Positions 8,978-15,704 of a stretch of DNA of 15,710 nucleotides are shown here, piece after piece. Positions within the stretch are counted from its first letter, which is position 1, and each line of letters opens with the position of its first letter. The stretch comes from Sulfurimonas sp. (GTDB lineage: Bacteria; Campylobacterota; Campylobacteria; Campylobacterales; Sulfurimonadaceae). Below the pieces are notes generated by a model. It had not been told where the DNA came from and ran no database searches. It saw only the letters and a program-made list of their open reading frames with translations. Location of the stretch: the NCBI GenBank assembly GCA_022712845.1, contig JAFLJV010000268.1, positions 1 through 15,710 of the forward strand, given 5' to 3'. Made by a program: the position numbers and the translations under genes.

Positions 8978-10168
8978 ATGAATCAAATGTTAAATTTAAT
9001 TGGTAGAGAAAAAGAACTTTTTACTCAAGATATTAATTCAAATCAAAAAGAGTTAAAAAAGATAATCTCATCATCGCGATTCTTAGTGATTGGAGGAGCT
9101 GGCTCAATTGGTCAAGCAGTTACAAAAGAGATATTTAAACGCAACCCTAAAAAACTTCATGTTGTAGATATAAGTGAGAACAATATGGTTGAACTTGTTC
9201 GTGATATAAGAAGTTCACTTGGCTATATTGATGGTGAATTTGCTACTTACGCTCTTGATATTGGTTCATTAGAGTATGATGCTTTTATTAAAAATGATGG
9301 TAAGTATGATTATGTTTTAAACCTCTCTGCACTTAAACATGTTAGAAGTGAGAAAGATCCTTTTACACTTATGAGAATGATTGATGTAAATATATTTAAT
9401 ACAGATAAAACACTTGCTCAATCTATAGAGCATGGGGTTAAGAAATACTTTTGTGTATCAACAGATAAAGCTGCTAACCCTGTAAATATGATGGGGGCTA
9501 GTAAAAGAATTATGGAGATGTTTTTAATGAGAAAATCATTAAAGATTAAAATCTCAACTGCAAGATTTGCAAATGTTGCATTCTCAGATGGATCACTTTT
9601 GCATGGCTTTAACCAACGCATTCAAAAAAGACAACCCATAGTTGCTCCAAATGATATAAAAAGATATTTTGTAACCGCACAAGAGAGTGGTGAGCTTTGT
9701 TTGATGTCTTGTATATTTGGAGAAAATCGTGATATATTTTTTCCAAAGTTAAGTGAGAATTTACATCTTATTTCTTTCGCAGATATAGCAGTTAGGTATC
9801 TTAAAGATTTAGGTTATGAGCCTCACTTATGCAGAGATGAAGATGAAGCAAGAGAGCTTTCGAAAACTCTACCACAAGAGGGAAAATGGCCTTGTCTGTT
9901 TACTTCAAGTGATACAACAGGTGAAAAAGATTTTGAAGAATTTTTTACAGATAATGAGACACTAGATATGCATAGATTTGAGAATCTTGGAGTTATAAAA
10001 AATGAAGCTAATTTTAATGAAGATAAACTAAATGCATTTTCTAAAACTATGAATGAATTTAAACAAAAACTCTCTTGGAATAAAGATGATATCGTAAAAG
10101 AATTTTTTACTATGATTCCTGATTTTGGACATAAAGAAACTGGTAAATATTTAGATGGAAAGATGTGA
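8978..10168 (+). CDS. NDP-GlcNAc 4,6-dehydratase, CapD/FlaA1-type, first nonulosonate step (functional LegB)
   Basis: A 396-residue extended SDR enzyme (polysaccharide biosynthesis/CapD superfamily) expected to convert UDP- or GDP-GlcNAc to the 4-keto-6-deoxy sugar with bound NAD(P). A helical lead of about 33 residues precedes the Rossmann motif GGAGSIG (39-45). The active-site region STDK (161-164) and M172-x3-K176 (MGASK) has Met where classical SDRs have Tyr, as in FlaA1/PglF-type dehydratases. A tail of roughly 100 residues after the core makes it longer than PseB/FlaA1 (about 330). From memory, Campylobacter LegB is a different, shorter Tyr-x3-Lys epimerase-like protein, so this would be a non-homologous-subfamily replacement. 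Placement before LegC supports the role. The ATG at 8978 follows GAAGAA by 7 nt; TTG 8963 and ATG 8987 are alternative starts. Confidence 0.85.
   Translation: MNQMLNLIGREKELFTQDINSNQKELKKIISSSRFLVIGGAGSIGQAVTKEIFKRNPKKLHVVDISENNMVELVRDIRSSLGYIDGEFATYALDIGSLEYDAFIKNDGKYDYVLNLSALKHVRSEKDPFTLMRMIDVNIFNTDKTLAQSIEHGVKKYFCVSTDKAANPVNMMGASKRIMEMFLMRKSLKIKISTARFANVAFSDGSLLHGFNQRIQKRQPIVAPNDIKRYFVTAQESGELCLMSCIFGENRDIFFPKLSENLHLISFADIAVRYLKDLGYEPHLCRDEDEARELSKTLPQEGKWPCLFTSSDTTGEKDFEEFFTDNETLDMHRFENLGVIKNEANFNEDKLNAFSKTMNEFKQKLSWNKDDIVKEFFTMIPDFGHKETGKYLDGKM
10157..10162 (+). promoter_or_regulatory. Ribosome binding site deciding the legC start
   Basis: GGAAAG, inside the last codons of the dehydratase gene, lies 7 nt before the ATG at 10170. 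An in-frame ATG at 10155 overlaps this site and has no comparable upstream signal, so translation most likely begins at 10170, one base past the upstream TGA. Confidence 0.55.
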
Positions 10169-10169
10169 G

Positions 10170-11309
10170 ATGCAAAAATTTATAAAATTTGTGCAAGGTA
10201 TTTATAAAACAAAAGAGTTTATACCTCTACACGAACCAAAATTTTTAGGTAATGAGAAAAAATACTTAAATGATTGTATAGACTCCACCTTTGTCTCCAG
10301 TGTTGGAAAATTTGTTGATAAATTTGAAGAAGATTTTGCTAAAAAAGTTGGTAGCAAATATGCAATAGCTACAGTAAATGGAACTTCAGCACTTCATATA
10401 TCACTTTTGCTAAGTGGTGTTAAAAATAATGATGAGGTGATAACTCAAGCTTTAACATTTGTAGCAACTTGTAATGCCATTAGTTATGTTGGAGCTAAGC
10501 CTGTTTTTGTTGATGTTGACTTAGATACTATGGGATTAAGTCCTAAATCATTAAAAGAATTTTTAATTGCTAACTGTGAAATTATAAATAATGAATGTAT
10601 AAATAAAACTACAAAGAAAATCATTAAAGCATGTGTGCCTATGCATACTTTTGGACATCCTTGTAAAATAGATGAGATTAAAGAGGTTTGTGATGAGTAC
10701 AACATTGCTTTAGTTGAAGATGCAGCTGAGAGTTTGGGTTCGTACTACAAAGAAAAACATACAGGTACTTTTGGAGTATTTGGAGTATTTTCATTTAATG
10801 GAAATAAAATTATAACTTCTGGTGGCGGTGGAGTTATAGTAACTGATGATGAAGAGTTAGCCAAAAGAGCAAAGTATATAAGCACTACAGCAAAAGTTCC
10901 TCATAAATGGGAGTATGTGCATGATGAGATAGCGTTCAACTATAGAATGCCAAATCTTAATGCTGCACTTCTTTGTGCTCAACTAGAGCAGTTAGATGGT
11001 TTTATCCAAAATAAAAGAGAGTTAGCTTTAAAGTATAAAAAGTTTTTCCAAGATAATGACGATATAGAGTTTATAAAAGAGCCAAAAGATTCAAAATCTA
11101 ACTATTGGCTTCAAGCAGTTATTGTAAAAGATATAAAAAATAGAGATAATTTTTTAGACTTTACAAATAAGAATGGTGTAATGACAAGACCGATTTGGAA
11201 ACTTATGAATGAGTTAGAGATGTTTAAAAATGCACAATGTTCAAACTTAGATAATTCAAAGTATTTAGAACAAAGAGTTGTAAATATATCAAGTAGTGTA
11301 GTGTTATGA
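10170..11309 (+). CDS. legC: LegC-type PLP-dependent sugar-nucleotide 4-aminotransferase
   Basis: A 379-residue DegT/DnrJ/EryC1-family aminotransferase, expected to aminate the 4-keto-6-deoxy-NDP-GlcNAc made by the upstream enzyme, with glutamate as donor, to give the 4-amino sugar. The PLP-binding features are NGTSALH (70-76), VEDAAESLG (182-190, D184 contacting the pyridine nitrogen) and SFNGNKIITSGGGG (208-221, K213 as Schiff-base lysine). LPMHTFG-like VPMHTFGHP (156-164) is typical of the LegC group. The N-terminus IPLHEPKFLGNEKKYL and the C-terminal VNISSSVVL resemble the LegC branch rather than PseC or PglE. An ATG at 10155 would add 5 residues. It ends in an ATGA overlap with the acetyltransferase. 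Assignment to the legionaminic branch rests on family resemblance plus neighbours. Confidence 0.9.
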   Translation: MQKFIKFVQGIYKTKEFIPLHEPKFLGNEKKYLNDCIDSTFVSSVGKFVDKFEEDFAKKVGSKYAIATVNGTSALHISLLLSGVKNNDEVITQALTFVATCNAISYVGAKPVFVDVDLDTMGLSPKSLKEFLIANCEIINNECINKTTKKIIKACVPMHTFGHPCKIDEIKEVCDEYNIALVEDAAESLGSYYKEKHTGTFGVFGVFSFNGNKIITSGGGGVIVTDDEELAKRAKYISTTAKVPHKWEYVHDEIAFNYRMPNLNAALLCAQLEQLDGFIQNKRELALKYKKFFQDNDDIEFIKEPKDSKSNYWLQAVIVKDIKNRDNFLDFTNKNGVMTRPIWKLMNELEMFKNAQCSNLDNSKYLEQRVVNISSSVVL

Positions 11310-11881
11310 AAGAAAAAATACTCCTAATCGGTGGTGGTGGACATTGTCGTTCCGTTATTGATGTAATTGAGCTAGAAAATAAGTATGAAATAGCTGGAAT
11401 AATTGATAAAAAAGAGTTAATTGGTAATGATGTACTTGGTTATAGAATCATTGCTTGTGATGATGATTTAGAAGAGCTTTTTAATAAGTATAAAAATGCA
11501 GTTGTAACAGTTGGACAAGTTAAATCCAATGAAGTGAGAGTTAAACTTTTTAAAAAACTAAAAGATATTGGTTATATGCTTCCAGTAATAATCTCTCCTT
11601 TGGCATATATCTCTAAACACGCTTTTATTGATGAGGGAACTGTTATCATGCATCAGGTTTTGATAAATTCAAATGTCAAAATTGGTAAAAACTGCATAAT
11701 TAATACTAAAGCTTTAATCGAGCATGACTCTGTAGTAGAAGATAATTGTCATATATCAACAGCTAGTGTAATTAATGGTAATGTAACTGTAAAAGAGGGG
11801 ACTTTTTTTGGTAGTAATTCAACATCAAAAGAGAGTATAGAAATTAGTGGTTTTGTAAAAGCTGGGAGCATTGTAAAGTGA
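11306..11881 (+). CDS. NeuD/PglD-family acetyltransferase (candidate LegH function)
   Basis: A 191-residue two-domain enzyme: an N-terminal Rossmann-like sugar-nucleotide domain with IGGGGHCRS (8-16) and a C-terminal left-handed beta-helix built of hexapeptide repeats (about 95-175). H140 in IEHDS matches the catalytic His of PglD-type acetyltransferases. In this operon the likely reaction is acetyl-CoA-dependent N-acetylation of the 4-amino sugar made by LegC, giving the NDP-2,4-diacetamido sugar that is the substrate of the 2-epimerase. NeuD-type O-acetylation of the final sugar is the alternative, as is transfer of another acyl group. The C-terminus stops soon after VKAGSIVK, slightly short for the family, because the gene ends inside the neuB start. 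It is joined to both neighbours by 4-bp overlaps (ATGA and GTGA), so translation is probably coupled. Confidence 0.85.
   Translation: MKEKILLIGGGGHCRSVIDVIELENKYEIAGIIDKKELIGNDVLGYRIIACDDDLEELFNKYKNAVVTVGQVKSNEVRVKLFKKLKDIGYMLPVIISPLAYISKHAFIDEGTVIMHQVLINSNVKIGKNCIINTKALIEHDSVVEDNCHISTASVINGNVTVKEGTFFGSNSTSKESIEISGFVKAGSIVK
11864..11868 (+). promoter_or_regulatory. Ribosome binding site supporting the neuB GTG start
   Basis: GGGAG lies 9 nt before the GTG at 11878-11880, within the end of the acetyltransferase gene. The GTG overlaps the TGA of that gene as GTGA, and the encoded N-terminus (MSVFIIAEAGVNHNG) is exactly where NeuB-family proteins begin, so a non-ATG start is well supported. Confidence 0.6.
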
Positions 11882-12873
11882 GTGTATTTATAATTGCAGA
11901 GGCTGGTGTAAATCATAATGGCTCCGTTGAACTTGCTAAAAAACTTATAGATGTTGCAGTAGAAGCTGGAGTGGATGCTGTAAAATTTCAAACATTTAAA
12001 ACAGAAAATTTAGTCTCTAAAAATGCTCAAAAAGCAACTTATCAAAAAGAAACTACTGATAGTGATGAATCACAATTTGATATGATAAAAAAGCTAGAGC
12101 TTGATGTAGATACACATCATGAGCTTATATCTTATTGTAATGAAAAAAATATAATGTTTCTCTCAACACCTTTTGATTTGGATAGTGTTGATTTACTAGA
12201 TAGTTTGGATTTGAAAATATTTAAAATACCAAGTGGTGAGATAACAAATTTACCATATTTGAGAAAAATAGGTGCCTTAAATAAAGAGGTTGTTTTATCA
12301 ACTGGTATGGCTGATATGAGTGAGATAAAAAATGCTTTAAATGTACTAATAACTTCTGGAACTAAAAAAGAAAATATTACAGTACTTCATGCAAATACAA
12401 TGTATCCAACTCCTATGAGGGATGTGAATTTAAAAGCGATGCTTACTATTGGAAATCATTTTGATATAGCTTATGGATATAGTGATCATACTTTAGGGAT
12501 AGAGGTTGATATTGCAGCTGTAGCCATGGGAGCTAGTGTGATTGAGAAACACTTTACACTTGATAACACAATGCAAGGACCAGATCATAAAGCCTCACTT
12601 GAACCAGATGAATTAATAGCAATGGTTAAAAGTATTAGAAATATAGAGATAGCACTAGGGAGTGATGTAAAAACACCAAGTGAGAGTGAAACACCAAATA
12701 TAAAAATAGCAAGAAAATCTATAGTAGCAAACTGTGATATAAAAAAGGGTGAAATTTTTAGTGAAAACAATTTAGCTATAAAAAGACCAGGTGATGGGAT
12801 TAGTCCTATGAAATGGGATGAGATAATAGGTCAAGAAGCACAAAAAAATTATGAAGCTGATGAGTTGATATGA
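11878..12873 (+). CDS. neuB: NeuB-family nonulosonic acid synthase (legionaminic acid synthase type)
   Basis: A 331-residue cytoplasmic synthase that should condense phosphoenolpyruvate with a 6-deoxy-2,4-diacetamido hexose to form the nine-carbon sugar (N,N'-diacetyllegionaminate if the precursor is as inferred). A TIM-barrel domain (1 to about 255) carries IAEAGVNHNG (6-15), VKFQTF (K36), KIPSGEI (K116), the metal-binding GYSDHT (H204) and EKHFTL (H225, with E223), and GPDHKASLEP (234-243). The C-terminal antifreeze-like SAF domain (about 275-331) has KRPGDGISP (302-310), whose Arg closes over the active site of the partner subunit in the family dimer. All known catalytic positions appear present. 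Resemblance to Campylobacter NeuB2/LegI, as I remember that sequence, is clear across the length, for example LKIFKIPSGEITNLPYL. Sialic acid synthase is less likely given the dehydratase and aminotransferase upstream. Confidence 0.92.
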   Translation: MSVFIIAEAGVNHNGSVELAKKLIDVAVEAGVDAVKFQTFKTENLVSKNAQKATYQKETTDSDESQFDMIKKLELDVDTHHELISYCNEKNIMFLSTPFDLDSVDLLDSLDLKIFKIPSGEITNLPYLRKIGALNKEVVLSTGMADMSEIKNALNVLITSGTKKENITVLHANTMYPTPMRDVNLKAMLTIGNHFDIAYGYSDHTLGIEVDIAAVAMGASVIEKHFTLDNTMQGPDHKASLEPDELIAMVKSIRNIEIALGSDVKTPSESETPNIKIARKSIVANCDIKKGEIFSENNLAIKRPGDGISPMKWDEIIGQEAQKNYEADELI

Positions 12874-14039
12874 AACGAAAAATTTGTGTTGTAACTGGAA
12901 CTCGCGCTGAATATGGATTACTATTTTGGTTAATTAAAGAGATAGAAGCAGATGATGAGTTAGAACTTCAACTTATAGTTACAGGGATGCATTTAAGTCC
13001 TGAATTTGGACTAACATATAAAGAGATAGAGAAAGATTTTAAAATAGATAAAAAAGTGGATATGAAGCTGCAATCTGACACAGCAAAAGGCATTTCAAAA
13101 TCTATGGGAATCGCTCAGATTGGTTTTAGTGAGGCTTATGATGAGTTAAAACCAGATATGTTAGTTGTTTTGGGAGATAGATATGAGATACTCTCAGCCG
13201 TAACTTCTGCAATGATAGCAAATATACCAATAGCACACCTTCATGGTGGAGAGACAACAGAGGGTGCTTTTGATGAGTCTATAAGACATAGTATTACAAA
13301 AATGAGCCATCTTCACTTTGTAGCAACTGATGAATACAGAAATAGAGTTATACAACTTGGAGAGCATCCAAGTAGAGTTTTTAATGTTGGTGGATTAGGG
13401 ATAGATAATATAAAAAAATTGAAGTTATTCTCTAAAGATGAATTCGAGAAATCAATAGATTTTAAACTAAATAAAAAAAACATCTTAATCACTTTTCATC
13501 CTGTAACATTAGAGAACTCAACTGCAAAAGAGCAGTTTAATGAGTTGCTTTTAGTAGTAGATAAACTCAAAAATACAACCATAATCTTTACAAAAGCAAA
13601 TAGTGATAGAGATGGTAGAGTAATTAATAATATGATTGATGAGTATGTATCTAAAAATAGTGATAAATCAGTCGCTTTTATTTCCTTAGGACAACTTAGG
13701 TATCTAAGTGCCTTGCAGTATATGGACGCAGTTGTAGGAAATAGTTCAAGTGGACTCTTAGAAGCACCATCTTTTAAAATAGGTACTATAAATATTGGAG
13801 ATAGACAAAAGGGTAGAGCTAAAGCTAATAGTGTGATAGACTCACTTCCAAATAAAAATGATATACAAAAAGCATTTGCTAAACTATATACAAATGAATT
13901 TAAAAAAACACTACAAATAGTTCAAAATCCATATGGTGATGGTGGAGCTAGTAAAAAAATAAAAGATATAATTAAAAAATTTCCACTTGATAAGATACTT
14001 AAAAAATCATTTTATGATATCGAGATTTTAGATGTATAA
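12870..14039 (+). CDS. neuC: Hydrolysing NDP-sugar 2-epimerase, NeuC/LegG type
   Basis: A 389-residue GT-B-fold enzyme of the UDP-GlcNAc 2-epimerase family, hydrolysing branch. It should remove the nucleotide from NDP-2,4-diacetamido-6-deoxy-glucose while inverting C2, releasing the free manno sugar used by NeuB. Motifs: VTGTRAEYG (8-16), VVLGDRYE (99-106), HLHGGETTEGAFDESIRH (123-140) and GNSSSGLLEAPSF near residues 295-307, all typical of NeuC/LegG. The sequence does not show whether the leaving nucleotide is UDP (as in NeuC) or GDP (as reported for Campylobacter LegG). It starts with an ATGA overlap on neuB and its last 8 bp overlap neuA. In pathway order it acts before neuB although it is encoded after it. 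Confidence 0.92.
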   Translation: MKRKICVVTGTRAEYGLLFWLIKEIEADDELELQLIVTGMHLSPEFGLTYKEIEKDFKIDKKVDMKLQSDTAKGISKSMGIAQIGFSEAYDELKPDMLVVLGDRYEILSAVTSAMIANIPIAHLHGGETTEGAFDESIRHSITKMSHLHFVATDEYRNRVIQLGEHPSRVFNVGGLGIDNIKKLKLFSKDEFEKSIDFKLNKKNILITFHPVTLENSTAKEQFNELLLVVDKLKNTTIIFTKANSDRDGRVINNMIDEYVSKNSDKSVAFISLGQLRYLSALQYMDAVVGNSSSGLLEAPSFKIGTINIGDRQKGRAKANSVIDSLPNKNDIQKAFAKLYTNEFKKTLQIVQNPYGDGGASKKIKDIIKKFPLDKILKKSFYDIEILDV

Positions 14040-14724
14040 AAATAAAATTTTTTTAGCAATTATTCCAGCTAGGGGTGGAAGTAAAAGACTACCTGGAAAA
14101 AATATACTTGATTTAAGTAACAAACCTTTAATTGCCTATAGTATTGAAGCAGGATTAAAAAGTAAGTATATTGATAAAGTAATTGTTACGAGTGATAGTG
14201 ATGAGATATTAGAGGTATCTAAAAAGTATGGTTCAGATATTATAAAAAGACCAGATTATTTAGCAACTGATACTTCTACAACATTTGATGCAATAAAACA
14301 TACAGTAGATAATTTTCAAGATTATGATTATATTATTTTGCTTCAGCCAACCTCACCACTTAGAGATGAAAAACATATAGATGAAGCTATAGAGTTATTA
14401 GAGATAAAAAAAGCAGATGCTATAATATCTGTATCTCAAACAGATCATTCACCTTTATGGTCAAATACTTTAACTAAAGATATGAGTTTAAAAGGGTTTT
14501 TAAAAGATGAGATGCTTAACAAAAGAAGTCAAGAGATAGAAAAATATTATAGTCTTAATGGTGCAATATATATCTGTAAAATAGATAGATTTTTAGATGA
14601 AGAGACTTTTTTCTTAAAAGATAATATTTACGCTTACCAAATGGATAAAGAGAGTTCTATAGATATAGATGAAAAGATAGATTTTAAGATGGCAAAACTA
14701 ATTTTAAGTGAAAGAATTAAATGA
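14032..14724 (+). CDS. neuA: CMP-nonulosonate cytidylyltransferase, NeuA/LegF type
   Basis: A 230-residue cytidylyltransferase that activates the nonulosonic acid with CTP to the CMP-sugar. The nucleotide-binding IPARGGSKRLPGKN (11-24) is the family signature, LLQPTSPLR (103-111) follows, and the sugar-binding/metal region has LNGAIY (175-180) and SIDIDEKIDF (209-218, D211 and D213 as the probable Mg-binding pair). The length is that of the short, single-domain NeuA enzymes without the esterase extension of E. coli NeuA, and it compares well with Campylobacter LegF/PtmB. It overlaps neuC by 8 bp and the next gene by ATGA. With the five preceding enzymes it completes a full route to a CMP-sugar. 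Whether it prefers Leg, Neu5Ac or Pse cannot be read directly. Confidence 0.92.
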   Translation: MYKNKIFLAIIPARGGSKRLPGKNILDLSNKPLIAYSIEAGLKSKYIDKVIVTSDSDEILEVSKKYGSDIIKRPDYLATDTSTTFDAIKHTVDNFQDYDYIILLQPTSPLRDEKHIDEAIELLEIKKADAIISVSQTDHSPLWSNTLTKDMSLKGFLKDEMLNKRSQEIEKYYSLNGAIYICKIDRFLDEETFFLKDNIYAYQMDKESSIDIDEKIDFKMAKLILSERIK

Positions 14725-15704
14725 GTAATCTATTTATCATTGGTACTCCTTTGCAGCTTATAAATGCTATAGAAGCAGTTGAGTATTTTAATTTAAAAAA
14801 TAATATATTAGTTTTAATAAATGTATCAAAAGCTAAAAATAAAGAGCAAATAGATGATATTGTGAAACTTTATGCTTGGGAAAGAATAATAGAGATTCAA
14901 AATGGAAAAGGACTCAATTTCTTTAAATATTTTTCAATAATAAGAGATTTAAAAAAACAAAAGTATAAAAATATTTTTGTAGCAAAATTAGATTCAATTT
15001 CTATGGTAATAGCAGCAAATATACAAAAAGAGAAACTTTTTTTATTAGATGATGGTAGTAAAACTGTTTCAATATATAAAAAATATATAACAGATGATTT
15101 TCAAGTGACATATAAAATAAAAGAGCTTAAATTTTTGCTTTTAGGTTTAAAAGTAAAAATTAGAGATAAGGTGAATCTATTTACATATTACGATTTAGAA
15201 TCAGTTAATGGCAATGAAGTAGTTAAAAATCATATGACTTATTTTAAATCAAAATATATATTAACTACTAAAAATGAAGATGATTTTATATACTTTATAG
15301 GGCAACCATTAAATAAATTGCTAAGTAGAGAATTACATAAAAGCATTATAGAAAAAATTATTAATAGATATAATAAAAAAATGATTTATATCATTCATCG
15401 TGGGGAGGATAATGCTTCATTAAAACATTTAAATGATATTGATAAATCTCTTTTTGAGTTAAGAGATTTGGGGATGCCAATAGAATTATATTTTTTAAAA
15501 AATTCTATATATCCAAGTAGTGTATTCTCATTTTATTCTACAGCATTGGCTACAATAGAGTTAATATATGATAAATGTAATATTTATTATATAAAAATAC
15601 CAAAAAATCAACATAATGAAAAATATTATACCTTAGATTTAATACAATATTATGAGTATATTGGAAGGGATAAGTTAATTATACTTGAAGATATTACTCT
15701 TTAA
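14721..15704 (+). CDS. GT52/polysialyltransferase-like protein, candidate nonulosonate (legionaminyl) transferase
   Basis: A 327-residue soluble protein without signal peptide or clear membrane segment. The N-terminus FIIGTPLQLINAIEA (5-19) has the TPLQ start typical of GT52-type bacterial sialyltransferases and related families. Further matching blocks are LLDDGSKT (108-115), FIGQPL (192-197), YIIHRGED (223-230, an H-R pair like the CMP-binding 'HR/HPRE' motif) and SFYSTALATI (270-279, the C-terminal 'S-S/T-A-L' motif). Together they indicate a CMP-sugar-dependent transferase of the GT52/polysialyltransferase (GT38) superfamily, although overall similarity is diffuse. Its ATGA overlap with neuA, the gene that makes the CMP-sugar, strongly suggests it uses that donor. 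Acceptor unknown: LPS core, O-antigen or capsule. It ends 6 bp before the window edge, so whether the operon continues is not visible. Confidence 0.7.
   Translation: MSNLFIIGTPLQLINAIEAVEYFNLKNNILVLINVSKAKNKEQIDDIVKLYAWERIIEIQNGKGLNFFKYFSIIRDLKKQKYKNIFVAKLDSISMVIAANIQKEKLFLLDDGSKTVSIYKKYITDDFQVTYKIKELKFLLLGLKVKIRDKVNLFTYYDLESVNGNEVVKNHMTYFKSKYILTTKNEDDFIYFIGQPLNKLLSRELHKSIIEKIINRYNKKMIYIIHRGEDNASLKHLNDIDKSLFELRDLGMPIELYFLKNSIYPSSVFSFYSTALATIELIYDKCNIYYIKIPKNQHNEKYYTLDLIQYYEYIGRDKLIILEDITL

Noticed and set aside
9418..9621. Open 67-codon minus-strand frame
   Set aside because: Antisense shadow of the 4,6-dehydratase catalytic region.
10484..10705. Open 73-codon minus-strand frame
   Set aside because: Antisense shadow of the LegC aminotransferase gene.
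11749..11991. Open 80-codon minus-strand frame across the acetyltransferase/neuB junction
   Set aside because: Both plus-strand genes are strongly supported here by motifs and a 4-bp overlap; the antisense frame shows no domain.
12585..12770. Open 61-codon minus-strand frame
   Set aside because: Antisense to the SAF-domain part of neuB; hydrophobic by virtue of complementing Lys/Asn/Glu codons, not a real membrane protein.
11878..14724. Plain sialic acid (Neu5Ac) pathway neuB-neuC-neuA
   Set aside because: A Neu5Ac route does not need the co-operonic 4,6-dehydratase and LegC-type 4-aminotransferase; their presence points to a 6-deoxy diamino nonulosonate.
8978..14724. Pseudaminic acid pathway
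   Set aside because: There is no PseG-type UDP-sugar hydrolase or PseH-type GNAT; a NeuC/LegG-type hydrolysing 2-epimerase and NeuD-type acetyltransferase are present instead.
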